Shown here: one piece after another, positions 9,022-18,257 of the stretch | Numbering within the stretch: the first letter of the stretch is position 1 | Layout of the letters: every line of letters begins with the position of its first letter | Origin: Oceanobacillus halophilus | Lineage (GTDB): Bacteria > Bacillota > Bacilli > Bacillales > Amphibacillaceae | Reading direction: 5' to 3' | Assembly (NCBI RefSeq): GCF_003628505.1 | Contig: NZ_RBZP01000020.1 | Location: 1 to 61,169 of the forward strand | DNA length: 61,169 nt | Translations under genes and position numbers: made by a program | The notes under the pieces: generated by a model | The model's database searches: none | Told to the model about the DNA's origin: nothing | What the model saw: the letters and a program-made list of their open reading frames with translations, nothing else

Positions 9022-9438
9022 ATGAATGATAATAAACAAATCTTGGATCATGGTCCATTTTTTCATGGCACGAAAGCAGAACTAAAAATTGGAGATCTAT
9101 TAGAGCCACAACACCTATCCAATTATCAAAATAAGAAATCTAACTATATCTATTTCACTGCAACATTAGATGCTGCTAAATGGGGTGCTGAATTAGCAAC
9201 ATCTAATTCAAAAGAAAGAATTTATTTGGTAGAGCCCCTAGGTGATTTCGAAAATGATCCAAACGTAACTGACAAAAGATTTCCTGGAAACCCAACACGT
9301 TCGTATCGGTCTAAGTCTCCTTTAAAGATAGTAGCTGAATTAAAGTCCTGGGAGAGACATTCTGATGAAGAAATAAATCAAATGCTTACTTCTTTAAAAA
9401 AGTTACGGGAACAAGGAAAAGCCGTCATATACGACTAA
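9022..9438 (+). CDS. arr: Rifampin ADP-ribosyltransferase (Arr)
   Basis: 138 residues, full length for Arr. Recognisable features are FFHGTKAELKIGDLL with the NAD-site His at residue 15, the strand YIYFTATLDAAKWGAELA with the conserved Tyr, and FPGNPTRSYRS with the Asp just before it, giving the H-Y-D triad of this family. Arr enzymes transfer ADP-ribose from NAD to rifamycins, inactivating them. GAAGAGGTG precedes the ATG and a terminator follows. It is chromosomal in many Bacillaceae. Its presence with the Bce module and an ABC exporter suggests a defence-rich region. Confidence 0.9.
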   Translation: MNDNKQILDHGPFFHGTKAELKIGDLLEPQHLSNYQNKKSNYIYFTATLDAAKWGAELATSNSKERIYLVEPLGDFENDPNVTDKRFPGNPTRSYRSKSPLKIVAELKSWERHSDEEINQMLTSLKKLREQGKAVIYD

Positions 9439-9445
9439 CTTATTT

Positions 9446-9475
9446 AGAATTGGGGATTCCCCCAATTCTTCTTTT
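9446..9475 (+). terminator. Terminator of arr
   Basis: The stem AGAATTGGG/CCCAATTCT is followed by TTCTTTTTC, directly after the arr stop codon. Confidence 0.88.
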
Positions 9476-9501
9476 TCATCTGCTAGACAATTTATCTGCA
9501 C

Positions 9502-9561
9502 GGGACACGGGGACAGGTTTGTTGTCCCAACCTTGGGACAACAAACCTGTCCCCGTGTCCC
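9502..9561. repeat. Interspersed palindromic repeat, family A copy 2 (perfect)
   Basis: A perfect 60-bp palindrome: two 28-bp arms beginning GGGACACGGGGACAGG around a 4-nt ACCT loop. It is the most symmetrical copy and probably the one closest to an active or recently copied form. Confidence 0.92.
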
Positions 9562-9764
9562 TTTTCATGGAGAGGTGGGCCGCGTCACTGGTTTTCCTTT
9601 ATTAATTAATCTAGTATATAATGAACCTGACATTCATTCTTAAGGGAGCACCGTAAACATCCAAACATTTTTTCCGCTCTTTTATGTTATATAAAGCAAG
9701 AAACAACCTATCCATTAGACGTTAAAAACGGAGACACTGAGGTATATCAAGGGAGGAAAATGAA

Positions 9765-10148
9765 ATGAGAATTATTGTAACAAGTTTATTCGTGGAAGAT
9801 CAAGATAAAGCACTACAGTTTTATACAGAAACACTCGGCTTTGTTAAAAAACAAGACGTTCCAGCAGGAGAATTTAGGTGGATTACGCTAGTTTCTCCCG
9901 ATGATCAAGATGGAACAGAACTGGTACTTGAGCCTAATGATAATCCGGCAGCCAAGGAATATCAAACGAAGATTTTTGATCAAGGCATCCCTGCGACAAT
10001 GTTTGGAGTGGTAGATGTTCGTGAAGCGTTTCAACGATTGAGTAAACACGGAGTGAGATTCACTATGGAGCCGACCGAAATGGGTGAAGTCACCATAGCT
10101 GTTTTTGATGATACGTGTGGCAATCTTATTCAGCTAGCTCAGAAGTAA
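9765..10148 (+). CDS. VOC-superfamily (glyoxalase/bleomycin-resistance fold) protein
   Basis: 127 residues with the paired beta-alpha-beta-beta-beta units of the vicinal oxygen chelate fold: SLFVEDQDKALQFYTETLGF at the start, ELVLEP in the middle and DDTCGNLIQL at the end. Metal-ligand positions (an early His, then Glu) are only partly present, so it may be a binding protein instead of an enzyme. GGGAGG lies upstream of the ATG. Members range from glyoxalases to antibiotic-binding proteins; the substrate cannot be told. Confidence 0.82.
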   Translation: MRIIVTSLFVEDQDKALQFYTETLGFVKKQDVPAGEFRWITLVSPDDQDGTELVLEPNDNPAAKEYQTKIFDQGIPATMFGVVDVREAFQRLSKHGVRFTMEPTEMGEVTIAVFDDTCGNLIQLAQK

Positions 10149-10229
10149 CTTTATGATGGAGAGAATTAAATAAATTCTCAAATACAAGTTAATCAAACCG
10201 ATATGCTTATAAATTAGGGGGAATGGAAA

Positions 10230-10775
10230 ATGAATAGTCAAATCGAACTGGAATTTGAAAAATCAAAATCGAAGGATAAAGATGAACGCTATGAAGCATA
10301 TCAAAATATTTTAGAAGCAACAGAACAAAAAGTGGATTGGGCTTACGAGGTTTGGGATCAATTACTAGAGGATTTAACTCACAAGGATAACCATCAACGG
10401 TCACGTGCTGCACAATATCTGGCCAATTTAGCAAAAAGCGATCCGGAACGAAGAATGCTTAGAGATTTTTCAAGAGTATGGAAGGTAACATATGATGAGA
10501 AATTTGTTACAGCTAGACACAGCCTGCAATCCATATGGAAGGTTGGATTAGCTGGTAGAGAACAAAAAGAAATGGTTATGAAATACATGGTTGATCGTTT
10601 TAAAAATTGCATAAACGAAAAAAATTATACGCTAATTCGTTCGGACATCATTCAAAACATGAGAAATTTATTCGATCATTTACATGACGAGAAAATAAAA
10701 CAAACAGCTATAACGTTAATTGAGACAGTAGAAGATAAAAAATACAAGAAAAAGTATACGGCTATTTGGAAGTAA
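10230..10775 (+). CDS. All-helical HEAT-like repeat protein
   Basis: 181 residues, strongly helical and charged, with paired helices resembling HEAT repeats (DNHQRSRAAQYLANLAKSDP, then TYDEKFVTARHSLQSIWKVG). No catalytic motif. Such small HEAT-like proteins are usually cytoplasmic scaffolds; no specific role is proposed. A GGGGGAATGG ribosome site precedes the ATG. A family A half repeat and a family B repeat follow the stop. Confidence 0.7.
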   Translation: MNSQIELEFEKSKSKDKDERYEAYQNILEATEQKVDWAYEVWDQLLEDLTHKDNHQRSRAAQYLANLAKSDPERRMLRDFSRVWKVTYDEKFVTARHSLQSIWKVGLAGREQKEMVMKYMVDRFKNCINEKNYTLIRSDIIQNMRNLFDHLHDEKIKQTAITLIETVEDKKYKKKYTAIWK

Positions 10776-10784
10776 CTGGAGTAG

Positions 10785-10863
10785 TGCAGGGGGACAAAGA
10801 ACCTGTCCCCTTACGTTTCCTCGCTTCTCTATCATTTTAGTGAAATGGGGGGACTGACCCTTT
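10785..10863. repeat. Family A half-copy fused to a family B copy
   Basis: GGGGGACAAAGAACCTGTCC (10789-10808) is one arm of family A without its partner; directly behind it, ATCATTTTAGTGAAATGGGG and GGACTGACCCTTT form a family B copy. This is the only half-copy of family A. Confidence 0.75.
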
Positions 10864-10865
10864 AA

Positions 10866-11165
10866 TCACAATTCTATATTAATCTTCATTCTCCTTATTT
10901 CATCCTTATCAACACCTGATACTTCTGCAATGAACTCATCAGATTATCCCTATTTTAATTACTTCTTCTATCCCCTCCTTTTTCCCTTCCCACTTACCTT
11001 TTTCATAGTACGCATTTGGATTTCTAAACAACTTTTTTGCTTCTTCTGTAGGGAGCTTTGCAATTTCTTCAGCCATTTACTCTTCTTCCTTCGCATTTAT
11101 ATTTTGCTTATTAAAGCCGCTGCTGCAGGATTGTCCATCTCAATATACCTCTTCCAATCCATTTG
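10866..11165 (-). pseudogene. Decayed Rpn-family C-terminus
   Basis: The minus strand matches the C-terminal part of the Rpn genes at 59917-61169: segments corresponding to AGTACACATTCGGATTTTTA and GGGAGCTTTGCAATTTCTTC are nearly identical here, but the frame is broken, the GIE-repeat region is shortened and no nuclease domain is present. It abuts a family B repeat, as the right-edge copies do. The last 50 bp may be unrelated. Confidence 0.75.
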
Positions 11166-11332
11166 AATGAGATGAAGTTACAGGTAACGAAATTGTAAAA
11201 CTTGAAAATATGAAATATAAAAATTAGGTACCGATTGCGTTATGTTGTTGCTTATTGAGTAAAAAAAGTAGTTTAGCCTAACAGTATTTACTATGGTAAA
11301 ATTAGTAAATAATTATTAAGAAGGTACATACG

Positions 11333-11507
11333 GTGACCAATAAACTGATTGTGAAAGATGAAATTCTTATAGAGGAAACTCCATCAAAAGTATGGGAGGT
11401 ACTCATTAAACCCACTTATAAAATATGGAAAAGACTATTATGACGCCTCACTAAAATTTGCTGCTGAATCAATAAAAGTAATTAAAAAATTAGCTGAAAA
11501 TCTATAG
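11333..11507 (+). pseudogene. SRPBCC-family gene with internal deletion
   Basis: GTG 11333 opens a frame reading MTNKLIVKDEILIEETPSKV and WEVLIKP, a START/SRPBCC N-terminus, which then loses frame. About 30 bp later, a frame reading YDASLKFAAESIKVIKKLAENL and a stop resembles the C-terminal helix of the same family. The central 80 or so residues are missing, so this is a deletion relic. Confidence 0.65.
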
Positions 11508-11587
11508 TCTTTCTTAAGCCAAAATAAGAAGGGATTAACTCACATTATAGAAATAATAGGATAACCGAATTAGAAGGAGGAGTTAAG

Positions 11588-11959
11588 ATGGAATTAGGAG
11601 CATTTTCTATCAGCTTAAATGTAAAAGATCTTCAAAAATCCAAAGCATTTTACGAGAACTTGGGATTTGAAACACTAGGTGGGGATATGAACCACAATTA
11701 TCTTATCTTGAAAAATGGTCAAACCCTGATTGGTCTGTTCCAAGGATTGTTTGAGAAAAATATTCTCACGTTTAATCCAGGTTGGGATAACAATGCGAAG
11801 AATTTAGAGAATTTTACCGATGTTCGAGATTTGCAAAAAGAATTAAAGAAAAAAGGAATGGGACTAATACAAGAAGCAGATGATTCAACATCAGGACCTG
11901 CATATGTAACGTTAGAAGATCCAGACGGGAATCCCATTTTAATTGATCAGCATCGTTAA
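11588..11959 (+). CDS. VOC-superfamily protein (glyoxalase-like)
   Basis: 123 residues with a clear VOC fold: [20 protein letters not shown], a central strand block with LIGLFQG, and a C-terminal [18 protein letters not shown], which carries the typical DPDGN turn and a terminal His. An excellent AAGGAGGAG precedes the ATG. It is not closely similar to the VOC protein at 9765. Substrate unknown. Confidence 0.85.
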   Translation: MELGAFSISLNVKDLQKSKAFYENLGFETLGGDMNHNYLILKNGQTLIGLFQGLFEKNILTFNPGWDNNAKNLENFTDVRDLQKELKKKGMGLIQEADDSTSGPAYVTLEDPDGNPILIDQHR

Positions 11960-12021
11960 TAATGGAAAACATCAGGACAAGTGATATGTAAGATTAATTA
12001 TTCTTAAGGGAGTACATCGAC

Positions 12022-12870
12022 ATGCAAACATTACAAAAACTTTCCAAACGTCTCTACTACCTACCTTCCTATCAAAAAACGGACCGCCCAATATTAGCTG
12101 CGATTGTAGGTAACGATCAAACACTCTTCATTGATGCTGGGAATTCTTCCAGTCATGCGAGATTATTTAAAGAGCAATTAGCATCCCAGCAAGTTTTCGG
12201 AGATATCGTAGCCATAACCCACTGGCATTGGGATCATGTATTTGGCTTATCAGAAATGGACATGCCTTCCATCGCTAATTCCATGACTTTCGATAACATA
12301 AAAGTACTGCAAAAGTATTCCTGGGAAAACCAGGCATTAGATGAGCGAGTCCAAAAAGGGATTGAAATACCGTTTTGTGCAGATGCGATAAAGCTTGAGC
12401 TTGGAAGGAATCGAGAGGTTAACCTACCAGATCCGACTATCATTTTTGACAAGCAGTTGAAACTGAATCTTGGCGGAGTTACCTGTATGATTGAACATGT
12501 TGGCGGCGATCATTCACCTGATTCGAATATCCTCTATATTCCAGAGGAAAAAGCACTATTTCTCGGTGACTGCCTATATGCAAATATGTACGCTGAAAAA
12601 TGGCACTATACCATTGAGAACATGTCTATGTTATTGGAGAAAATAGAAAGTTATGACGCAAATTTTTATTTTCTTTCCCATCATGCAGCCCCATTAACAA
12701 AGGATGAATTTTCTTCCTTTGCCTTTTTACTGAAGACAAGTGCTCTATTGACGAAGAAACACAAAGGGAAACGAGAGGCAATAGCAGTAGATATTTCCAA
12801 AGAGTTTGGACTTGAGTTAACAGATGACGTTGCTGAAGTAATTGGTTATTTTGTGAATGGGTATGTGTGA
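12022..12870 (+). CDS. MBL-fold metal-dependent hydrolase
   Basis: 282 residues. The metallo-beta-lactamase metal motif THWHWDHVFG (HxHxDH) lies at about residues 68-77. The later ligands are plausible as GGDHSPDS, FLGDCLYA and FLSHHAAP, giving the usual seven-ligand di-metal site. The C-terminal 60 residues are helical. No signal peptide, so it is cytoplasmic. The substrate class cannot be chosen between glyoxalase II-like, lactonase and other hydrolases. A family A repeat begins immediately after the stop, between this gene and the convergent UvrA-like gene. Confidence 0.87.
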   Translation: MQTLQKLSKRLYYLPSYQKTDRPILAAIVGNDQTLFIDAGNSSSHARLFKEQLASQQVFGDIVAITHWHWDHVFGLSEMDMPSIANSMTFDNIKVLQKYSWENQALDERVQKGIEIPFCADAIKLELGRNREVNLPDPTIIFDKQLKLNLGGVTCMIEHVGGDHSPDSNILYIPEEKALFLGDCLYANMYAEKWHYTIENMSMLLEKIESYDANFYFLSHHAAPLTKDEFSSFAFLLKTSALLTKKHKGKREAIAVDISKEFGLELTDDVAEVIGYFVNGYV

Positions 12871-12871
12871 T

Positions 12872-12945
12872 GGGACACGGGGACAGGTTCCTCGTCCCAC
12901 CCGCACTACCACGATGTGGGACAAAGAACCTGTCCCCGCGTCCCC
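12872..12945. repeat. Interspersed palindromic repeat, family A copy 4, between convergent genes
   Basis: The arms GGGACACGGGGACAGGTTCC and AACCTGTCCCCGCGTCCCC enclose a CTACCACG-containing loop. It fills the whole gap between the MBL hydrolase stop and the UvrA-like stop and could form a strong hairpin acting as a bidirectional terminator. Confidence 0.88.
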
Positions 12946-12948
12946 CTC

Positions 12949-15213
12949 TCAAATCCCATCTTTCAGCCATTTTGCTGTTACTGTATCGGCAGTTAACATT
13001 TCTTCTGGTGTGCCTTCAAATAGGATATGTCCGCCTTTTTTTCCTCCTCCTGGACCTAATTCGATTACCCAATCGCTTGCTGCTATAAAGTCGAGGTTGT
13101 GTTCGATAATGATAACGGAATTACCTCTGTCTACTAGTTTTTGAAATACATCTAATAGTTTTCCATAATCTTTTGTATGGAGGCCTAAGGATGGCTCGTC
13201 AAGTAGATAAATTTGCCCTTCTTTTTGCAAGTGGCTTGCTAGCTTTAGTCGTTGAATTTCTCCTCCACTAAGGGAACTCGTCGTCTGTCCTAAGGTTAAA
13301 TATCCTAACCCTACTTCTTTTAGCGTGTTCACTCTTTTTAAGATTTTTGATATATTAAAATAAGTGGTAGCTTCGTCTATCGTCAGCTCTAACATCTCTA
13401 CTATATTTTTATCCTGATAGCGATAGGATAATGCCTCTTCGGAGTACCTCGTACCGTCACATGCTTCACAGGCAATCGTCACCGGATCTGCAAATGCTAC
13501 ATCTGGCTTCATAACTCCTTTCCCTTTGCAAATAGGACATGCTCCTATCGAGTTAAAGCTGAACAAACCTGCAGGCTGTCCTGTTTCTTTAGAAAATAAG
13601 GAGCGAATATCATCCATAATTCCCATATATGTAGCTAGGGTCGACCGGGGAGACCTTCCTATGCTGCCTTGTCCTACCTTGATGGTTTCTGGAAACTTCT
13701 TCGTGAATGCTTCCAACATCAATGAGCTTTTACCTGAACCAGAGACTCCGCATATAGAGACTAAAACATTTTTAGGGATTGCTACGCTAACATTTTTCAA
13801 ATTATGGTTGCTTGCCCCGTTGATGGAAAAATAACTGGATAGATTTCTTGGACTCTTATTTATCTGGATCTTGTGGTTTAGGGAAGTTGCGGCTTTCGAG
13901 TTGTTTAGTTCAGCTAAGTCTCCTTGATAGACAACCTTGCCACCACTTACCCCTGCCCCTGGTCCCATCTCGATAATTTCATCTGCTACCTTTATAACGG
14001 ATAGATTATGTTCAATGACGATGACCGTATTATGCTGGTTTATGAGACTTTTTAGTATATGTATTAACCTATCTACTTCTTCTGGATGGAGTCCCGCACT
14101 TGGTTCATCGAAAATGTAGGTAATATTGTTCAGACTGCTCCCCAAATGACGAGCAATTTTCACCCTTTGTGCTTCCCCACTGGAAAGGGTTCCCATTTTT
14201 CTAGATAGACTTAGATATCCTAATCCCATGTCGACTAGTTGTTTGATAGGAGGGATGGCTTGGCTTGCGATAGATTCTCCCAAGGGATCCTTAATCTTTG
14301 TCAGTTCTTCCAGTAATTCCGTTAACTCTAATTGATCGTATTCGGCGATATGAAACCCATGAATTCGACACTCTAATACCTTTGGATTAAGTCCGGATCC
14401 TTGGCAGGTAGGGCATAGGGAATGGGTGGAAACGGCTAAGACATCCTCTTGGGAAACTTGTCTCAGCTTGGAAACATCTCGATGGATATAGAGACGCGTA
14501 AATCGAGGCAATAACCCATCCCACTCATGCTGTTGCGGACCATTTTTTGTATGGAACGGTGCATAAACCCGTTCCCCTTCTTTGGGACCATATAATAACA
14601 GGTTGCGTTTTTCTTCAGAATAGTCCTTTATCGGTAGATCAGGATCGAATAATCCACCAGTCATCATCCATCTACCTTGCCACCCAGAAGGCGACAATGG
14701 CTTAAATTGCACAGCATACGCTCGAAGTGATTTATTAAAATCAATCATTTTATTTACGTCTGGCGCAATAACCTCCCCAAATCCACCACATTCCGGACAT
14801 CTACCAAAAGAACTTTGGCTGGAAAAATCCGTAGCAGATCCTATCTGCGGCTCCCCTATACGTGAAAACAGAAGCCGAATCAATGGATGGATATCCATAT
14901 ACGTGCCAACAGTCGAGCGAGAATTGCCCCCTACCGGTCTTTGCTCTACGACAACAACCGGGCTCAAATTCTGCATCAAATCTGCGTGCGGCCTTTCATA
15001 TCTTGGCATCTGATACCTGACATACTGAGGATAGTTCAATGTCATTTGTCTTCTGCTTTCCGTTGCTAATGTATCAAAAGCAACAGAGCTTTTTCCTGAC
15101 CCTGAAAGACCAGTAAATACAGTTATCTTTTCCTTTGGTATGGTTAAATCTATATCTTTTAAATTATTTTCTTTCAATCCTCTTAGAATGATTTCATCTT
15201 TTATTGATGACAT
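12949..15213 (-). CDS. Short UvrA-like twin ABC ATPase (UvrA2/drug-resistance type)
   Basis: A 754-residue protein with two ABC modules. The first has GLSGSGKSSVAFDTL, LSSGEAQRVKIARHLG and YIFDEPSAGLHPEE; the second has GVSGSGKSSLMLEAF, LSGGEIQRLKLASHL and YLLDEPSLGLHTKD. Zinc motifs CPTCQGSG and CPICKGKG-n-CEACDGTR are kept. At 754 against about 940-960 residues, it lacks most of the UvrB-interaction and insertion domains of true UvrA, matching the class associated with DNA-intercalating drug resistance. ATG 15213 is chosen for its AAAGGATG ribosome site; the frame is open upstream to 15261. Confidence 0.87.
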   Translation of the reverse strand: MSSIKDEIILRGLKENNLKDIDLTIPKEKITVFTGLSGSGKSSVAFDTLATESRRQMTLNYPQYVRYQMPRYERPHADLMQNLSPVVVVEQRPVGGNSRSTVGTYMDIHPLIRLLFSRIGEPQIGSATDFSSQSSFGRCPECGGFGEVIAPDVNKMIDFNKSLRAYAVQFKPLSPSGWQGRWMMTGGLFDPDLPIKDYSEEKRNLLLYGPKEGERVYAPFHTKNGPQQHEWDGLLPRFTRLYIHRDVSKLRQVSQEDVLAVSTHSLCPTCQGSGLNPKVLECRIHGFHIAEYDQLELTELLEELTKIKDPLGESIASQAIPPIKQLVDMGLGYLSLSRKMGTLSSGEAQRVKIARHLGSSLNNITYIFDEPSAGLHPEEVDRLIHILKSLINQHNTVIVIEHNLSVIKVADEIIEMGPGAGVSGGKVVYQGDLAELNNSKAATSLNHKIQINKSPRNLSSYFSINGASNHNLKNVSVAIPKNVLVSICGVSGSGKSSLMLEAFTKKFPETIKVGQGSIGRSPRSTLATYMGIMDDIRSLFSKETGQPAGLFSFNSIGACPICKGKGVMKPDVAFADPVTIACEACDGTRYSEEALSYRYQDKNIVEMLELTIDEATTYFNISKILKRVNTLKEVGLGYLTLGQTTSSLSGGEIQRLKLASHLQKEGQIYLLDEPSLGLHTKDYGKLLDVFQKLVDRGNSVIIIEHNLDFIAASDWVIELGPGGGKKGGHILFEGTPEEMLTADTVTAKWLKDGI

Positions 15214-15310
15214 GTTATCATCCTTTCTTGACTCACTGGTATTTCTTATGAGGGGACTCATTCTTTTCTATTATTGTATAGGAGGAACCAAGATTTTCCA
15301 AAGGGAAGAC

Positions 15311-15420
15311 AGGGGCACAGTCCCCCACTTCACTAAAGTAATAGAGTGGGACGAAGGGACAGGTTCCTCGTCCCAACAGCACTACTACGATGCGGGACAA
15401 TGAACCTGTCCCCGTGTCCC
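15311..15420. repeat. Family B plus family A copy 5, in tandem
   Basis: A family B half (CAGTCCCCCACTTCACTAAAG, 15318-15338) runs directly into family A copy 5 (arms GACGAAGGGACAGGTTCC and GAACCTGTCCCCGTGTCCC). It lies between the UvrA-like gene and the 3' end of bceB. The A-B adjacency also occurs at 4328-4452 and 37066-37236. Confidence 0.85.
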
Positions 15421-15528
15421 CTTTCCCAAGCGTTTTGCATGTTATTTAGGGTGTTAATATCGGTTATTTTGGGTATGAAATATAATATGATGTGTTGCTT
15501 TATCTCCACGTTATCTGAACTACTTTCC

Positions 15529-17421
15529 TTAAAGCACCATTCTTTTTACCTGCTTCACATAGAAAAACCGGACAACCAGGAAGTAAATAACTTGAATCAA
15601 AACAAAACTTCCTAATACGAAGGTGGATTCCATCGTTAAATCGTAATTAAACATGTGAGACAAAGCAGTAAGCGCAACAGAACCATGAATTAACGCAACA
15701 ACAATTGGTGAGAAGAATAATAGAGCAACTTGTCGGTTTACTTCCTTCTTCAACTCCGTCTCTGTCAATCCGATTTTCGCAATGGAACGGAACTTACGCT
15801 TTTCTTCTTCTAAATCAGTAAATAATCGGAAATAAAGAAAGCTTCCTGCTGATACGAAGAATACAATTCCTATAAACAAACCGATAAATAAGATTGGTCC
15901 GTATGCTTTATTGATTTCATAAATTGCATAGTCAACAGAATAAGCCTTATTCTCCAATTGTTCATTAAGCTTTTCCCCCACTTTAATTATATGATCTGTT
16001 TGCGCTTCCTTCGCTTTCCATACGACACTCCTATCACTCATAACAGGTGATCCAAGCTGCTTATGAAACTTGTCGTTCACAACGTAATAACGGCTATGTG
16101 ATAATACCGTTGATTCTATTACATGACTCGGTTTAATCTCTTGTCCGTTACGGAGTTTGAGAGTAGATTGCCTCAACTCTTCACTGGCATTGGATACTTT
16201 CATAAAACCTGAATTACTCTGTATGACGGCAACCGCCTCGTTCTCTCCAGGATGAAGTTCCTTTTCCTCGGTCAACGCCACAAAGCGATTATAGTCACTA
16301 GCTCTTACAATTAACACCTTATTATTTTCTTCTGTTGTCTCATAATATGGAAGCTCCATCGCTTCCATCTTTGCTTCTACATTTTCTGCCTGTAAGATCG
16401 AGTTAATTTTATTTATGTCTTCATCCATTACTTCTTCACTATCGTCCCCCCATGGAACATATTCAATGGTATAAAAATTATCTTCTTTTACTCCTTTTGT
16501 TAAGATAGATTGAAATCCAAATAGTGATCCAATGGCACTAAATGTAACCGTTGAAATGATGGCTACCATAAAAAATGTCCTAGCATTATCCTTCATTCGG
16601 AACGATAGGTCAGAAAATAGTAGCATATTTGTTTTCCGCCAGAAGATTGATTTATTATTTTTCAAACGACGTATAACGTACACACTTAATTGGGTAAATA
16701 AGAAATAGTTTCCAAGTGTCACAACGATAATGACTGGAATCATGACAAAGACAACATAAATACCCTTCACATAGAGAGCGGTGCCGTAACCTACAATAAG
16801 TAGGAATGCTGCAAAAATGGATAGAAAAATAGACGCTTTCGGCTCTCCTTTGGACTGTTTATCCCCTTTAATTAAATCCATTAGTTTATTTGTACGCAGT
16901 ATGAAAGAAACAAAAACCGATATACAGAAAAATAAAAAGATAAAGCTAATGAACGTTACGATAATAGCAAGGGTAGGTATATAAAAATAAAGTGATTCAC
17001 TAATAATTAATACATTCTCACCAACCAAGAGAATGCCTTTTGCGAACACCAAACCAGCCAGGATCCCTCCGACTGTAGCAAAAAAACCGATTAAAATATT
17101 TTCCAAAAATACCATGTAGCGAATTTGCCGGTTAGAGGCTCCAAGCATCATCAACAAGCCAAACTCTTTCTTTCTCGACTGTAAAAACGAACTCATCGAG
17201 TACAGAACAAAGAAAAACGAAAACACATAAATAATTCCACCAGCGACTGCCATACCAAATAGGGCATTTTGATTAATAGATCCATCTGAAAACGTTGGAT
17301 GAAAGGCAAAGATGGCAAAGGTGAAGAATACCATCACCGTGAACAGGCTACTAAGGAAATAAGCAATATACAGACGTTTATTACGCAGGACATTATTAAA
17401 CGCGAATTGACGAAAAGTCAT
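15529..17421 (-). CDS. bceB: BceB-type ABC permease for peptide-antibiotic resistance and sensing
   Basis: 630 residues in the FtsX-like permease family. The N-terminus MTFRQFAFNNVLRNKRLY and the layout (about ten membrane helices with a large external domain of roughly 200 residues between helices 7 and 8, about residues 310-510) are typical of BceB/VraG. With BceA it protects cell-wall lipid carriers from bacitracin-like peptides and signals the antibiotic load to the BceS kinase. The start overlaps the bceA end by 26 nt, so the two are coupled. Confidence 0.9.
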   Translation of the reverse strand: MTFRQFAFNNVLRNKRLYIAYFLSSLFTVMVFFTFAIFAFHPTFSDGSINQNALFGMAVAGGIIYVFSFFFVLYSMSSFLQSRKKEFGLLMMLGASNRQIRYMVFLENILIGFFATVGGILAGLVFAKGILLVGENVLIISESLYFYIPTLAIIVTFISFIFLFFCISVFVSFILRTNKLMDLIKGDKQSKGEPKASIFLSIFAAFLLIVGYGTALYVKGIYVVFVMIPVIIVVTLGNYFLFTQLSVYVIRRLKNNKSIFWRKTNMLLFSDLSFRMKDNARTFFMVAIISTVTFSAIGSLFGFQSILTKGVKEDNFYTIEYVPWGDDSEEVMDEDINKINSILQAENVEAKMEAMELPYYETTEENNKVLIVRASDYNRFVALTEEKELHPGENEAVAVIQSNSGFMKVSNASEELRQSTLKLRNGQEIKPSHVIESTVLSHSRYYVVNDKFHKQLGSPVMSDRSVVWKAKEAQTDHIIKVGEKLNEQLENKAYSVDYAIYEINKAYGPILFIGLFIGIVFFVSAGSFLYFRLFTDLEEEKRKFRSIAKIGLTETELKKEVNRQVALLFFSPIVVALIHGSVALTALSHMFNYDLTMESTFVLGSFVLIQVIYFLVVRFFYVKQVKRMVL

Positions 17422-18160
17422 TGCCCTCGCCTCCCATCAACGAAAGCATGTCAATTATTTTCTGAAAAAATGCTTGTCTACTCTCTCCACGATGAATCTC
17501 AGAATGAAGCTTTCCATCACGGATAAAAACAACTCGGTCTGAGTAGCTAGCCGCTTGTGGGTCATGTGTTACCATTAATAAACTCGTTTTTTCCTTTTCA
17601 TTAATGGATACAAGCATTTTCATGACATCCTTTGACGCCTTCGAATCTAGGTTTCCAGTTGGCTCGTCTGCCAAAAGTAGCCTAGGCTCGTGAATCATCG
17701 CTCTAGCAATGGCAACCCGCTGCGCCTGGCCTCCGGATATTTCATATGTGCGTTTATTCATAATGGATGAGATGCCAAGATTCTTGGCAATTTGTTGGGC
17801 TTTTTCCTTCATTTCTGATACGCCTGTACCATCTAATGTAAGTGGCAGTACCATATTTTCTTCAACAGTCAATGTATGCAGTAAATTGAAATCCTGGAAG
17901 ATGAATCCCAGTTCATTTCTTCTGAATTTCGCCAAAGTATTTTTCTTAAGCTTATGTGGGTTTTCCCCATCTAATTCTACCTCACCTGTCGTAGGTGTAT
18001 CATTTGTAGAGATGATATTTAATAGTGTCGTTTTACCACTTCCAGATGGACCCATAATAGCTACAAATTCACCTTTTTCTATTTCCAAACTAATATCAGT
18101 CAAGGCACGATAGGCAACTTTCCCTTCGTAAACCTTACTTACTTTTGTTAGTTTCAGCAT
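17396..18160 (-). CDS. bceA: BceA-type ABC ATPase
   Basis: 254 residues. Walker A is GPSGSGKTTLLNIIS, the Q-loop region FIFQDFNLL, the signature ISGGQAQRVAIARAM, Walker B LLLADEPTGNLDS. The family is MacB/BceA, pairing with the BceB permease encoded immediately downstream. AAGGAG lies 7 nt before ATG 18160, so this start is preferred to the ATG at 18166. A BceR-type box lies about 85 bp upstream. Confidence 0.92.
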   Translation of the reverse strand: MLKLTKVSKVYEGKVAYRALTDISLEIEKGEFVAIMGPSGSGKTTLLNIISTNDTPTTGEVELDGENPHKLKKNTLAKFRRNELGFIFQDFNLLHTLTVEENMVLPLTLDGTGVSEMKEKAQQIAKNLGISSIMNKRTYEISGGQAQRVAIARAMIHEPRLLLADEPTGNLDSKASKDVMKMLVSINEKEKTSLLMVTHDPQAASYSDRVVFIRDGKLHSEIHRGESRQAFFQKIIDMLSLMGGEGNDFSSIRV

Positions 18161-18192
18161 AATCATTCTCCTTTTCCAAAACTTCTAGCCAA

Positions 18193-18257
18193 AGTATAGC
18201 CTATATCCTTGCCATTAAACTATCGATTATGCTTTCACCAATCTTACATGGATGTAA
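18193..18257 (-). promoter_or_regulatory. BceR-type operator and promoter of bceAB
   Basis: TTACA-TGGA-TGTAA (18244-18257) fits the known BceR-type consensus TNACA-N4-TGTAA exactly. It overlaps the stop codon of bceS. A TATACT -10 is readable on the minus strand at 18198-18193, between box and bceA start. The regulator is inferred to be the BceR homologue at 19242. Confidence 0.75.

Noticed and set aside
9502..9561. The perfect palindrome, considered as a simple terminator of arr
   Set aside because: arr already has its own terminator at 9446-9475, and the sequence recurs at six other places, so it is a repeat element even if it may also terminate transcription.
12857..13144. Two overlapping plus-strand ORFs near the UvrA-like 3' end
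   Set aside because: They are composed of family A repeat and the antisense strand of the UvrA-like gene.
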